Positions 1-10,700 of a stretch of 64,000 bases of DNA are shown here, one piece after another. Position numbers and translations under genes: made by a program. Every line of letters starts with the position of its first letter. Positions within the stretch are counted from its first letter, which is position 1. The DNA comes from an uncultured Flavobacteriaceae bacterium. GTDB lineage: Bacteria; Bacteroidota; Bacteroidia; Flavobacteriales; Flavobacteriaceae. The stretch is taken from the NCBI GenBank assembly GCA_947494695.1, contig CANLWB010000008.1, forward strand, positions 62,001-126,000, read 5' to 3'. The notes beneath the pieces were generated by a model, which was not told the origin of the DNA, ran no database searches, and was given only the letters and a program-made list of their open reading frames with translations.

Positions 1-503
1 AGTTTAAATTTCAATCTATTAGCCAAATACTGAGACATTAGCACATCTTCATTTCTCTTATTCGAATAATCTGGTAATCGCCCTTCTAATAAGAATTCCT
101 CAAAGTATGTCCAATTGTAATCTGCTCCAACACCTTTTAAATAGACACCTTCAAAATCGGTTTCTGTGCGTATCACCCCGAACTTGGAAATCACAGCCTG
201 TATATGGCTTACCCCTTCCACACTGTTAAATTCGGGATAGAATTCTTGCTTTTTGGATATCGATGAAATGCTTTCCTGGGATTTGTTACTATCATATTTT
301 GTAACAGTTACATGCCCATTAAAGGCCACCACTTTATCACGTATTTTTTGTTGTAAACCAATACCAGTAGCTATGGCAATCATCATAACGACAACTCCAA
401 TAGTAATTGCAGCGATTCCTATTTTTATAATTGGCGCCGATATACTACTTTTATACGCTTTACTACCAATAATTCGTTTGGCTATAAAAAATTCGTAATT
501 CAA
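1..503 (-). CDS. FtsX/LolE-type ABC transporter permease, N-terminal part
   Basis: The reading frame runs off the left edge, so only the first 167 codons are visible. The protein opens LNYEFFIAKRIIGSKAYKS, followed by a hydrophobic segment (IGIAAITIGVVVMMIAIATG) and then QQKIRDKVVAFNGHV. This is the typical start of Bacteroidota LolC/LolE-like permeases (MacB periplasmic core plus FtsX domain), which help export lipoproteins or other envelope substrates. No ATG fits. TTG at 503 gives the family N-terminus, and a second in-frame TTG lies at 512, just after a stop. The start region abuts or overlaps the start of the divergent gene at 512, leaving almost no intergenic promoter space. The family call is firm; the substrate is unknown. 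Confidence 0.8.
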   Translation of the reverse strand, partial: MNYEFFIAKRIIGSKAYKSSISAPIIKIGIAAITIGVVVMMIAIATGIGLQQKIRDKVVAFNGHVTVTKYDSNKSQESISSISKKQEFYPEFNSVEGVSHIQAVISKFGVIRTETDFEGVYLKGVGADYNWTYFEEFLLEGRLPDYSNKRNEDVLMSQYLANRLKFK

Positions 504-511
504 ATTATTCA

Positions 512-1756
512 ATGAGGTTTAGTGTTTTCAAAAATACAGTTTTATTATTTGTTTTAGTAATGATTTCTTGTGCTTCTAAGGCAAAGGGGAAAATAGAGCT
601 TCAAAATGAAGTCCAAATACCTATAGAGATAGATAGCTCTATTATAGTTGGCGCCAACAGAGCCGATCTTTATCTACCGCTTCTACAAGGAAAACGTGTA
701 GGTATTGTAGCGAACCAAACTTCTGTGATTTTCACCCACCAAGAAACTCAAGAGCCAGATTACATCCATCTGGTAGATTCCTTGCTATCTCTAGATATCG
801 ATGTTAAAAAAGTCTTTTCCCCTGAACACGGATTTAGAGGCCGCGTAGATGCGGGGGAACTTGTTAAAGACGGGGTAGATACAAAAACGGGATTACCGCT
901 TATATCGCTTTACGGAAAACATAAAAAGCCTTCTAAAGAACAACTTGATGGATTGGATGTTGTTATTTTCGATATACAGGATGTTGGCGTTCGTTTTTAC
1001 ACCTATATTTCGACTCTCCATTATATTATGGAAGCCTGTGCTGAACAAAATATACCGGTTTTAATATTTGATAGACCCAACCCTAACGGACATTACATCG
1101 ATGGGCCTACCTTAGAAATTGAACATAAAAGCTTTTTGGGCATGCACCCCATCCCTCTGGTACATGGTATGACTATTGGTGAGTATGCTCAAATGATTAA
1201 TGGTGAGAACTGGTTAAAAAATGAGTTAACATGTGACATCTCCATTATCCCCATAAAACATTACACACATAATACATCTTATAGTCTTCCTATACGTCCT
1301 TCACCTAACTTACCCAACGATCAGTCCATTACATTATATCCAAGCCTCGGGCTTTTCGAGGGCACAAATATTAATGCCGGACGTGGTACAGAATTTCAAT
1401 TTCAAAGATTTGGAGCACCTTTCCTTAATAAAGCTAGTTTAAAGTTTACCTACACTCCCGTTGCCAATTTTGGCGCTAAATATCCGAAACATAAAAACAA
1501 GCTTTGCTACGGCAAGGATTTAAGAGATGAAGGACTTCATGGTGTTATGACGCTTAAATGGGTAATCGAAGCCTACGAAAATTCGAATGATAAATCACTG
1601 TTTTTCAATACCAATAACTTTACAAAACATGCAGGAACCGCTACATTGCAAAAACAAATTGAAGCAGGGTTAGATGAGGCATCTATAAAAGCCACGTGGC
1701 AGGACGACTTAGAAGCCTTTAAGATAATTCGAGAAAAATATTTGATTTATAATTAG
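512..1756 (+). CDS. namZ: DUF1343/NamZ-like exo-beta-N-acetylmuramidase, lipoprotein
   Basis: The 414-residue protein starts with a lipoprotein signal (MRFSVFKNTVLLFVLVMISC, lipobox Cys about residue 20). It then matches the DUF1343 family: GKRVGIVANQTS, FSPEHGFRG (E105, H106), GLPLISLYG, DIQDVGVRFYTYISTL, DRPNPNGHYIDGP and GRGTEFQFQRFGAP. Members of this family (NamZ) remove terminal N-acetylmuramic acid from peptidoglycan fragments, and the Glu of the PEHGxRG motif lies in the conserved active region. The lipoprotein signal implies action in the periplasm or at the outer membrane. The gene is divergent from the permease fragment and its ATG lies within 10 bp of that gene's start. Length and motifs fit a complete gene. 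Confidence 0.9.
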   Translation: MRFSVFKNTVLLFVLVMISCASKAKGKIELQNEVQIPIEIDSSIIVGANRADLYLPLLQGKRVGIVANQTSVIFTHQETQEPDYIHLVDSLLSLDIDVKKVFSPEHGFRGRVDAGELVKDGVDTKTGLPLISLYGKHKKPSKEQLDGLDVVIFDIQDVGVRFYTYISTLHYIMEACAEQNIPVLIFDRPNPNGHYIDGPTLEIEHKSFLGMHPIPLVHGMTIGEYAQMINGENWLKNELTCDISIIPIKHYTHNTSYSLPIRPSPNLPNDQSITLYPSLGLFEGTNINAGRGTEFQFQRFGAPFLNKASLKFTYTPVANFGAKYPKHKNKLCYGKDLRDEGLHGVMTLKWVIEAYENSNDKSLFFNTNNFTKHAGTATLQKQIEAGLDEASIKATWQDDLEAFKIIREKYLIYN

Positions 1757-1924
1757 AGGGTCTTCTATTGCCTTATTGAGATCCCTTGAAAAATGATGGT
1801 CAAAATAAGTTCTCGATTGACGAGGTAGTCTTTGACTAAAAAACCATACTCCCCAAGGCCCCCATCATTCAAAAAATGAATTCAAAATGATCAATATTAT
1901 TATGATCTCAGTTTTATAGATAAA

Positions 1925-2749
1925 TTACTTTAAAAGCCGAACCAGTCTATCTGGGTAATCAGTTATAATACCATCGACTTCAAAATCGATCATTTTTTTT
2001 AAATCCTCTACCTCATTTATAGTCCAGGGAATCACTTTGAAGCCTTCTTCCTGAAGCTGTCGCACTGTTTTACTATCGAGAAGTTTATAGTATGGACTAA
2101 CAATTTCTGGCTTATAAGACATTTGATTCATTTTATTTTGAATGCGTTCGTCTTCATCAACTAGCAACGCTACCACCATTTCAGGCGATTGTCTTTTAAT
2201 TTCCTCTAAAATTCGAAGGTCGAAACTTTGTAAGTTCGTTTTATTGGAAGCCTTGTTACAATGCACAACTTGTAAAACCAACTCAACAAACGCTCTGGGA
2301 ACCGGTGTAAAAATATGGTCATATTCTGGACTAGCCTTTAATTCTATGTTGAATTTTATATCCGGATTCTTTTGTTTCGATACTTTTATCACCTCATCTA
2401 ATGAAGGTTTATATGTTTTTATCTTTTGCTGATTAGGGAATCTTGGATGGACTTTTGTTCCGCAATCGAATTGTTTGATACTATCGAAAGTCATTTGATA
2501 CAGGTTATATTTTCTGTCTAAAGCCTCCGGAATATCATTACCATGACTATCTAAACAATATGTTCTACTCATAAAGGGTTCATGAGACACAACAACAATG
2601 CCGTCCCTTGAAATGGCAACATCAAGCTCTAACGTATGAACACCTAAATCTATAGCTTTTTCGAAGGCCTCAATAGTATTTTCGGGTAGCAAGCCTCTGC
2701 ATCCTCGATGGCCTTGGATATCAACAGTTCTTGATTCTTCACAATTCAT
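1925..2749 (-). CDS. glycerophosphodiester phosphodiesterase
   Basis: The 274-residue protein has the GDPD TIM-barrel signatures: GHRGCRGLLPENT (residues 13-26), the metal-binding ELD in HTLELDVAIS, the catalytic His in VVVSHEP, and the closing IPWTINEVEDLKKMIDFEVDGIITDYPDRL. The family hydrolyses glycerophosphodiesters to glycerol 3-phosphate and an alcohol. No clear signal peptide is visible from the chosen ATG, so it may be cytoplasmic, although a start slightly upstream cannot be excluded. It is transcribed alone, convergent with the NamZ-like gene across about 170 bp without a recognisable gene. Confidence 0.92.
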   Translation of the reverse strand: MNCEESRTVDIQGHRGCRGLLPENTIEAFEKAIDLGVHTLELDVAISRDGIVVVSHEPFMSRTYCLDSHGNDIPEALDRKYNLYQMTFDSIKQFDCGTKVHPRFPNQQKIKTYKPSLDEVIKVSKQKNPDIKFNIELKASPEYDHIFTPVPRAFVELVLQVVHCNKASNKTNLQSFDLRILEEIKRQSPEMVVALLVDEDERIQNKMNQMSYKPEIVSPYYKLLDSKTVRQLQEEGFKVIPWTINEVEDLKKMIDFEVDGIITDYPDRLVRLLK

Positions 2750-2900
2750 AAATAAGCTTACAAAAATAAAAATATAATATATCTAAAGTAAGTTGTTATC
2801 CTAACTTATTTATATGCTATCGTTGCTTTAAGCCTTGACCAAATACACATTGCAAGGCGCAAAGTCCTAAAATAAATATGCCTTTCTTTACCTGCTTCAC

Positions 2901-3392
2901 CTATTTGTAATCTGGTGGTACGATATCTTTCAAACGTAAATAAGTAACCATTTGTCCACGGTGATGGGCATTATGGTTTAAAACATCTATAATCTTATCG
3001 GTTAATTCGGGATTTTCTTTTACATTATCGATAAATGTTTGTAACGAGATAAATTGTTCGTTAGCATAATTTAGCAATTCTTCTTTGCTATAACGATTTT
3101 CATCACCAGGCTCCCATTTAATTGGTTTTTCTTTCATTAATTCCATATTCCATTCTATAGAATATATAGTATGGCATGCCAGCGCTTTAAAGGAACGAAG
3201 CTCCTCACTCGGTTGAAATCCAAAATCATCTTCTGGCATCGTATTGATAACATCGATGGTATAGGATTTTGTAGTTTCCAATCGCGTTTTTAAGTAGTGA
3301 TAATCTCCTTTATCTTTAACAACACTTAATATAGATACAAAGAAAAGCAACACGCTTAATGAGCTTACTATGGAAATTATTTTAATGTTCAT
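2901..3392 (-). CDS. DinB-family protein with N-terminal membrane anchor
   Basis: The 163-residue protein has one N-terminal hydrophobic segment (IISIVSSLSVLLFFVSILSV). It is followed by a four-helix DinB-like domain: TMPEDDFGFQPSEELRSFKALACHTIYSIEWNM, then LNHNAHHRGQMVTYLRL. The spaced His residues (ACHT and HNAHHRGQ) are the usual metal ligands of this fold. DinB-superfamily members include thiol-dependent metal enzymes and many proteins of unknown role. The N-terminal segment suggests a secreted or anchored form, which is less common than the cytoplasmic type. Substrate unknown. Confidence 0.82.
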   Translation of the reverse strand: MNIKIISIVSSLSVLLFFVSILSVVKDKGDYHYLKTRLETTKSYTIDVINTMPEDDFGFQPSEELRSFKALACHTIYSIEWNMELMKEKPIKWEPGDENRYSKEELLNYANEQFISLQTFIDNVKENPELTDKIIDVLNHNAHHRGQMVTYLRLKDIVPPDYK

Positions 3393-3589
3393 GATTACAT
3401 AGTTTTTTTAAAGTTCAATGATAGAACTAAAAACCAACCTGTTATGCAACAAATGTTTTTAATAATAGGACGTTCTATTAAAATCTAAGTCAAAATTTCG
3501 AGCGTTATATCTTTAAAAGCCTTCTGTGGACTTACTTTACGAAGGTTTGACCAAAAAGAAAAGTGCAGAGAGAATTACACTGGCCTTAT

Positions 3590-4426
3590 TTAGGCTTCTG
3601 GAGTTTGTGTTGGTTTTCTATATTTCTGAAATGGTTGTATTAACAAATCTTTAATATTACTATTTTCCTTTTCATCGGGAAATACATCAACACCGTATAT
3701 AATTTTATCGGTGTTTAATTTCATATAGGTTCCAAAGAGTCGGTCCCAAATGGAAAAGATGTTTCCGTAATTAGAATCGGTATACGGTAACTTATAGTGG
3801 TGGTGAACTTTATGCATGTCTGGTGATACAATAACATAACTTAAAAATGTATCCAGTTCTTTAGGAAGTTTGATATTAGCATGATTAAATTGAGTTGTCA
3901 TGACCGATAAGGATTGGTAAAGCATGACCAAAGCTATTGGTGTACCAATAACAAAGATCCCTATAAGGGTAAAGGCATAACGAATAAGGCTTTCAAGGGG
4001 ATGATGTCTGTTAGCTGTAGTCGTATCGACATGGTGATCTGAATGATGTACCACATGTACCATCCAAAGTGGTTTTACTTTATGCTCTATTACATGTGGG
4101 AGATAAGCACCAATGCAGTCAATTAAAACGATTCCTATGATGGTATATAACCATAATGGCATCTCTGGTAGCCAATTAATAATTCCAAAATTATTGGCCA
4201 CAACCCAATCCGAGGACTTTAAAAATATGAAAGCTAAAGGCAGGTTTATCAATACAGTCGTTATGGTAAAAAAAATGTTGGGAATAGCATGCCTCCATTT
4301 TTTATAATGGTTTCCAAATAAAGGTAAGATGCCTTCAATAATCCAGAACAATGTTAGTCCGCCAACTATAATAATTCCGCGATGTAACGAAGGAATGGTT
4401 TCAAAATAGTTTAAAATAGCTTCCAA
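3590..4426 (-). CDS. sterol desaturase / fatty acid hydroxylase-family membrane enzyme
   Basis: The 278-residue integral membrane protein has about four hydrophobic segments and the di-iron histidine clusters of the FA_hydroxylase superfamily: HVIEHK, HVVHHSDHH, NRHHPLE and HKVHHH. It ends with the usual NYGNIFSIWDRLFGTY block. Enzymes of this family hydroxylate or desaturate lipids, sterols or carotenoids at the membrane. The substrate cannot be told from sequence. It lies just upstream of nothing co-directional except the YkgJ-like gene at 4451, 24 bp away on the same strand, which is probably the promoter-proximal member of a two-gene unit. Confidence 0.9.
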   Translation of the reverse strand: MEAILNYFETIPSLHRGIIIVGGLTLFWIIEGILPLFGNHYKKWRHAIPNIFFTITTVLINLPLAFIFLKSSDWVVANNFGIINWLPEMPLWLYTIIGIVLIDCIGAYLPHVIEHKVKPLWMVHVVHHSDHHVDTTTANRHHPLESLIRYAFTLIGIFVIGTPIALVMLYQSLSVMTTQFNHANIKLPKELDTFLSYVIVSPDMHKVHHHYKLPYTDSNYGNIFSIWDRLFGTYMKLNTDKIIYGVDVFPDEKENSNIKDLLIQPFQKYRKPTQTPEA

Positions 4427-4450
4427 GGATACATTTTTCCTTAAATATAG

Positions 4451-4942
4451 CTATTTTATTCTTTGTTTCATCTTCTCAACGATGTTAAAGGCTGCAGGAC
4501 AGATGGCTACGTTCTTTAAAGTTAGGTTAGAAATTTGTTGAAACTTTTTTCTATCGGTATGTGGAAACTCTCGACATGCTTTAGGCCTTACCTCATAAAT
4601 CGAGCAATAATTATCTGCTCCCAAAAAGGTACAGGGTACACCCTGTAGGACGTAATCATGGTCTTCATCAATTCGTAAATGGTCATCTATAAACTGCTGA
4701 GGCTTTTGTCTAAAGTGTTTAGAAATTCGTTCGATATCCTTATCTGTAAATAACGGACCTGTTGTTTTACAGCAATTAGCACATTCTAAACAATGCGTTG
4801 CCTCGAATTCTTCTTCGTGTAACTCTTGCATAACATAATCTAAATCTTTTGGCGGTTTCTTTTTTAACCTTGTGAAAAATTTTTTGCTTTCGTTATGCTT
4901 ATCTTTGGCGAGCCTTGGAAGATTATTAATGATGTCTTGCAT
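4451..4942 (-). CDS. YkgJ-family cysteine cluster protein
   Basis: The 163-residue protein carries the YkgJ/Fe-S-oxidoreductase-like motif CLECANCCKTTGP, followed by PCTFLGADNYCSIYEVRPKACREFPHTD and a final Cys in NVAICPAAF. The conserved cysteines are those expected to bind a zinc ion or an Fe-S cluster. The biochemical role of the family is not established. The gene is 24 bp upstream of the desaturase-like gene on the same strand, so the two are probably co-transcribed. Confidence 0.88.
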   Translation of the reverse strand: MQDIINNLPRLAKDKHNESKKFFTRLKKKPPKDLDYVMQELHEEEFEATHCLECANCCKTTGPLFTDKDIERISKHFRQKPQQFIDDHLRIDEDHDYVLQGVPCTFLGADNYCSIYEVRPKACREFPHTDRKKFQQISNLTLKNVAICPAAFNIVEKMKQRIK

Positions 4943-5244
4943 GTTGCAAAAATAAAGAATTTCTTGAAATGAACTATCCTCGAGGTAGAGCTATAAAGGT
5001 ATGCTTCGGTTGCGTTTAGCATGGGTTTCGCTCATTTTATTTTGACCTTTATGGTCGAAAAATAAAAATTCTGTTATTTTAGATTCCCGTTTTCACTTCG
5101 GCTGTGCTCAGTGATTATACGGGACCGACAATTTCAAGGAAACCCTGAGGCAAAGCCTTGGAGCATTCTTTTTCGATTAAACAAACCAGTCATTCTAAAC
5201 GTCGTAGAATAGCTCAATTATTAGGATGACAAAAAACATAACTT
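4943..5244. other. intergenic region with a short hairpin
   Basis: This 302-bp gap separates divergent genes. No protein-coding frame is convincing. A small inverted repeat AGGC-AAA-GCCT sits at 5148-5158, within text (CTGAGGCAAAGCCTTGGAGC) that resembles extragenic repeats common in flavobacterial genomes. A similar GC-rich hairpin lies upstream of the tmRNA gene. Confidence 0.5.
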
Positions 5245-5946
5245 TTGAAAGACCTTTTCGGAAACGCTTTACTAGATTATCAAAACGGAAACTATACTGA
5301 GGATATTATGACTTCCACGAGTATTTCAGATGAAGACGTGTTACCGCTTCCATATCTGTTTAGAGGGTTTAAAGACATGCCAAAGTTAGAGCAAGAGGCT
5401 CTTAAATTGGCTAAGGGACATATTCTCGATGTTGGTTGTGGAGCCGGGAGTCATAGTATCTATCTTCAAGAAAAAGGGTTTGAAGTCAAGGCTATAGACA
5501 TTTCTCAGGGGGCTACTGAAGTTGCTAAACAACGCGGTGTTATTCATATTGAAGAAAAAGCACTTCTCGATGAAACTCAAACTTTCGATACCATTTTGCT
5601 TCTTATGAATGGCACTGGTATTTTTAAAGAGCTTTCTCAGGTTTCAAAGTATCTATCTCACTTAAAAGGGCTCTTAAATCAGGGCGGACAAATTTTAATC
5701 GACTCTTCTGATATTAAATACATGTACGAAGATGAAGACGGTGGTTTTTGGGTAGATACGAACGCCACATATTATGGAGAGCTCGATTACTTCATTTCTT
5801 ATAAAGGAGAAAAAGAAGCTCCAATGAAATGGCTTTACCTCGATTTTAATACTTTAAAATTGGCATGTGAAACCGTTGGGTTAACATCTCATTTGATTAT
5901 TGAGGGCTCCCATTTTGATTATTTAGCACGAATAACTCTAGCTTAG
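5245..5946 (+). CDS. class I SAM-dependent methyltransferase
   Basis: The 233-residue protein has motif I LDVGCGAGSHSIYLQEKGFEVKAIDIS at about residues 58-84 and a motif IV-like DTILLLMNG. Start choice: no in-frame ATG precedes the conserved KDLFGNALLDYQNG block, and the TTG at 5245 gives the usual N-terminus of this family. The substrate is unknown. The gene stands alone between a hairpin-containing gap and a convergent outer-membrane protein gene that ends 10 bp downstream. Confidence 0.85.
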   Translation: MKDLFGNALLDYQNGNYTEDIMTSTSISDEDVLPLPYLFRGFKDMPKLEQEALKLAKGHILDVGCGAGSHSIYLQEKGFEVKAIDISQGATEVAKQRGVIHIEEKALLDETQTFDTILLLMNGTGIFKELSQVSKYLSHLKGLLNQGGQILIDSSDIKYMYEDEDGGFWVDTNATYYGELDYFISYKGEKEAPMKWLYLDFNTLKLACETVGLTSHLIIEGSHFDYLARITLA

Positions 5947-5955
5947 ATCGGAATC

Positions 5956-7692
5956 TCAAAAATCAAACTTATACGTGGCACCTGCTAAAAACTGAATACT
6001 CTGAACTGGAAAATTTTGCCAACGTTGGTATGCTTTATTTGCAATATTATTGGCTTTAGCAAATACCGAAAACTCTTCATTTATATGATACCCTAGGTGG
6101 GCATTGGCATCGAAATAACTATCTAATACAACGGTTGTGCCCACAGGATCAGGAATAAGAATCCCCTCTAATAACAGCGCATCTTTACGTTCGCCTACAT
6201 AAAACAAATTGGCACCAGTAAACCAATGTTCGTCAATTTGATAATCCATAAATAAGGCCCCTTTTATATCGGGTAAGTTCCACGCTTCTGCTTCGTCTTC
6301 CATAGAATAATTAAAATATTCTGCTTTTAACCCTAATTTAAAGTTTCGGTTGATGTCTACATTTATCTCTCCTGATACTCCAAAGGTATCCACATCGTCG
6401 TACACCATTCCAAAAGAATTTCCATAATCATAAGCATTTTCGGGAGCGATATTTCTAACAATATTAGTTTTATAAAGTGCTTTATTCCGATCTGCAATAT
6501 AGTGCCCGCTAATATTATAACTCATATTGCTAGACAACTTCCCTTTTAAACCTATATACGCGTTATATAGCTGATCCGTTGGCATGACAAACAGGGTTGG
6601 AGACACAAAGGGGTTCTCTGTAGCAAAATCGTAATACGAATTTTGAATTAAATCTCCTTCTATTCCTCCATAGGCAATAAGAACATCATTCACTAATCTA
6701 TAGGTTGCTGTAATGGCAGGATATACATAGAACTTATTATCACCGGACTCTCTATCGTTTAAATAGAAGGCAGAGAAGCCAACGTTTACCGTTAAATCAT
6801 CCTGTTTTAGCTCGTAAGATGGCGTTATTCCAGCCAGAAAGTTTCCGTAGTTTAATTCGGTGTTGGTGGCAAAACCTTTGTCAAAGGTACCTCCTAAATA
6901 ATCGAATCTAATTTTTGTGGAAACCTCAACATCTCTAATGGGTATATCTATTTTTGCTCTTGCAATAAATCTATTTTCTCCAGACCCCTGGTTGTCTCCA
7001 AAGCGTCTAAAAAAGAAACTCCCCGAATTAATATAGGTATCTTCAAAAGTGATATCACCTCCAAAATGAGCGCCAAAAAAAGAATGTTTTTCATCAATAC
7101 CGTTAGTCATGGCATTGGTTATTTGAGATTCAGGTACACCATACCAATTATAGATTTGATGTTTAAAACCCCCTTCTACATTCCAGGCCAAATCTCTTAA
7201 TCGGCTTGAGTAATTCAAATTGATTTCAGAGTTGGAAAAATTATCATCGAAAGAAACACCTTCAATATTTCCCTGTGATGAATGATGACTCACATAACCT
7301 CCAACGCTTTCTGTTCTATTAATTGCATGATTTAAATAAACTTCTCCTAAAATTGTTGTATACGTCCCAACTCCTAGTGTTGCATAATTATCAAACAATC
7401 TAATAGGTTTTCTTTTTTCTACAACTGCCGCTTTTCCTTTGGCTGGTGTAAAGGTTGAAGCTACTGGAAATGAAAAAATATTGTATTTAATTTCCTTTTT
7501 TGTTTCTGTAGTTTCATCTTCTAATGATGGTACCTCTTTAACTTTAAATGCGTCAGAAATGGATGGTGTGTATGGCTTCACAACGTCGATGACACCCGTA
7601 TTTATGGTATCATTTTCCCTATCTTGTGAATATGCAACTGTAGCAATTACCCCAAACGCTACAGTCAATATATTTTTTATGTGCTTTCGCAT
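5956..7692 (-). CDS. outer-membrane beta-barrel protein (TonB-dependent-receptor-like)
   Basis: The 578-residue protein has a signal peptide (NILTVAFGVIATVAYSQ), a short N-terminal stretch DTINTGVIDVVKPYTPSISDAFKVKE, and then alternating amphipathic strands. It ends in GATYKFDF, the terminal aromatic of an outer-membrane barrel. Strands such as ENAYDYGNSFGMVYDDVDTFGVSGEI and the C-terminal FSVFAKANNIANKAYQ resemble the barrel of TonB-dependent receptors, but it is short and no full plug domain is evident. It is 104 bp downstream of the 1012-residue TPR gene on the same strand. This pair is likely a functional unit at the outer membrane; cargo unknown. Confidence 0.8.
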   Translation of the reverse strand: MRKHIKNILTVAFGVIATVAYSQDRENDTINTGVIDVVKPYTPSISDAFKVKEVPSLEDETTETKKEIKYNIFSFPVASTFTPAKGKAAVVEKRKPIRLFDNYATLGVGTYTTILGEVYLNHAINRTESVGGYVSHHSSQGNIEGVSFDDNFSNSEINLNYSSRLRDLAWNVEGGFKHQIYNWYGVPESQITNAMTNGIDEKHSFFGAHFGGDITFEDTYINSGSFFFRRFGDNQGSGENRFIARAKIDIPIRDVEVSTKIRFDYLGGTFDKGFATNTELNYGNFLAGITPSYELKQDDLTVNVGFSAFYLNDRESGDNKFYVYPAITATYRLVNDVLIAYGGIEGDLIQNSYYDFATENPFVSPTLFVMPTDQLYNAYIGLKGKLSSNMSYNISGHYIADRNKALYKTNIVRNIAPENAYDYGNSFGMVYDDVDTFGVSGEINVDINRNFKLGLKAEYFNYSMEDEAEAWNLPDIKGALFMDYQIDEHWFTGANLFYVGERKDALLLEGILIPDPVGTTVVLDSYFDANAHLGYHINEEFSVFAKANNIANKAYQRWQNFPVQSIQFLAGATYKFDF

Positions 7693-7796
7693 ATTGTTTT
7701 TTTGATTTATGATTGATGAAATGCTTTAAACTTCCCTAAATTTAATTTCAAACAAGTCATTAAGCGTGTCCCCTTGATTTTATTCTACAAACTAAA

Positions 7797-10700
7797 TTAT
7801 TCCTGGTATTGTATTGATGAGTTGGTCTTAGACTCTTCTACTTTTATTTTTTTCAATTCTTCTTTTGCTTCTGAAACAACATCACCAAACTCGGTAAAGT
7901 TTTCAATAACACTCTCCAGGATATAGGTGGCCTGAAAGGCATCATTTAAAGCATAAAAGTTCTTCGCCATAAGCACGAGTCCTTTAGCACTGTAATATTT
8001 GTATCCCGAAAAATCTTTTGCTAGCTTTTGAATGGATGTATTGGAAGCTTCATAATTTGAATCTTTATTCTTGAAGTAAGCGTTATAATACAATGCTTCG
8101 GCTGCAGTTTCTCCAGTAGCCACTTTTTCTACTTTAGCATAAGCTGCTTTAGCTTTGTTTTCGTCTCCTGTTTCTATAGCTGAACGGGCAATAATAATAT
8201 GCGCATCACTTTTAATCTTATTATCGATTTTTGAACTTACTAAAACTTTTTCAGCATAATCTACGGCCTTATTATAGTCTTTGAGCTGATAATTCGCCTT
8301 CATAAGATTAGATTGAGCAAATACAACATTTTGAGGAAAATTGGCCTCTTCTTCAAGTCTTAACAATAAAGGTATGGCTTTATTCCAGCTTTTGCTTTCC
8401 AGAAAATGTTGTGATAAACGATACAACGCCTCTTCTGTGTATTCACTTCGTGGTGCTTCTACAATATATGTATAATGTGGTGCCGCATTATCTGTTAATC
8501 CTTTTTTATAGTAAAGTTGAGCGACATAGAAATGTGCCTGTAAAGCATATAATCCACTTGGAAATTGCGTTAAATATCCATTAAACTGTTTAATGGCCTT
8601 ATCTGTATTACCATCTAAGTATTGTTTCTCGGCTGCGTCGTAGGTCGCATTGTCCAAATCGGTATCGGTTACCTCGACATAATCCAGGGTTCTAACCCAG
8701 GATGCATAATCGTCCACGCGGCCTAAATCTATATAAATTAATTTGGCTGTACCCACTGCCTGAACAGCCTCTGGCGTTCCGGGATAATCCCTTGCTACGG
8801 TTTTAAATTTGGTTAAAGCACTTTCATTATTACTGCCATTATAATATACCAACCCTTGGCGCAATAAAGACTTTGGGACAAACGAACTCATTTTATATTC
8901 CGAATTTAAACGGTTATAAATTGTCATGGCTTTATCCGTTTCATTAGCTTTCACATAGGAGTTCCCAAGCTCATACATGGCATCATCTCTTAGTTTTGAC
9001 TTCGGATATTTGGAAATGAAGGTTTCCAATTCTTTTATCTTTTTTGAAGGTTTCCCTGAATGTCCTATACTAATTGCTTTTTGAAAAAACGGATAATCGG
9101 AATCTATCTCGTTTAATTTAATGGCATCGGTATAGGCATTAATAGCTTTTTCGTATTTACTGGACACAAAATACCCATCTCCAAGTCTTAAATAGGCGTC
9201 ATTTAATCTGATTTTATCGTCCTCTTCATTTGTAATGAACGTCTCGAAAAAGCTCGTCGACTGTTCATAGTTCTTCAACTTAAAGTAAGTATATGCCAGA
9301 TTATAATTTATATTTTTATGTTCTGGTACTGATGAAGCTTCTGTTGTTTGTTGAAATTGCTTAAACCCCACCAAGGCATCCTCATAATTGGTTAAATTAT
9401 AATCCGTTTCGGCTTTCCAAAATGTAGCACGAGCTGTGAATTTGGCCTCTCTGGGTTCTGTTAAAGACTGGTCGAACATAGATTCTGCCTCTAAATAATG
9501 ACTCTCATTATAAAGCTCTAGACCTCTATAAAAAGCCACTTTTTGATAAGCTACTTTATTTTCAAAACTGTTTTTTCCTTCTAGCAGTACAAGGGCTTCT
9601 TTATAATTTTTTGAAGTGATATAAGAATCTATTAATAGGGTTTCAACCTCTTCTTTATAACTTGTTTCTGGATATTTTTCCAGGTAACCGGCTAATACTT
9701 GGGGAACGGACTGATATGGATTTCCAATTTCGTAACTTATCTTGGCGTAGTTTAACCAGGCATCTTCCTGAATTTTTGTATCAAAATCCATTTGCGAGGC
9801 AAATCTAAAAGCATTTAACGCCTCTTGTTTTTTATCCAGGTTTATATAACTCTCCCCTAAATGGTAATAGGCATTTTGAGCAATGGCATTCTTCCCATCG
9901 ATAATTTTATTAAATTCAGAAATAGCACTTTCATAATCTTTTTGCTTGTAGTAAGCATATCCTAATTGATAATAATCGGTATTACTCCATTGTCTGGTTT
10001 CACTTCGTCTTCCTTTCTTTCCTTTGTATGCTTTTAAAAACGGAATAGCCTCGGCATATTGTTTTAGATTAAAATGACTTTCTCCAATTATTTTGGAAAG
10101 TTCCGATTCTTCTTCTTCGTCACTACCATTCAAACGTGCTGTTGCCAATTCAATAGCCTTTTCAAAATTTCCTAATTTGAAATTTAAATCGGCCTGGTAA
10201 TACGAGAGTTTTTCTTTGTACTGCTCCTTATCACTCACCTGATCGAAATAGGTGTTAGCCTTCTCATAGTCATCACCTTGATAGGCCATAAATCCGATAT
10301 AATATTTCGCTTGCGAACCAAACTCTTGAGACGTTTCCACTCGGGATAAATATTTTTTGGCTTCTTTATATTGCTTAGAAGAAAACGCCGAATACCCGTT
10401 ATTGAAATTGTACTTCTCTTTTTCCTTCCTACTCAATGCATTTTCATCTACTTTATCATACCATTTTCTAGCATGTGCATATTTAGAATTGTCAAAATAA
10501 TAGTCGGCCACATCTACATAAGCCGTATTTCGCTTGGTGCTTGTTGGATAATCTTGCACAAAATCTTCAACTAACTGATCGGCATTATGCTGATTTAAAC
10601 GCACGGCACAATTGGCGATATAATAGGTGCAATCTGACGCTAGAATTTCTTCTTTAGTCATTTCCTTAACATTACCAAATAAGGTTTGTGCTGCAAGATA

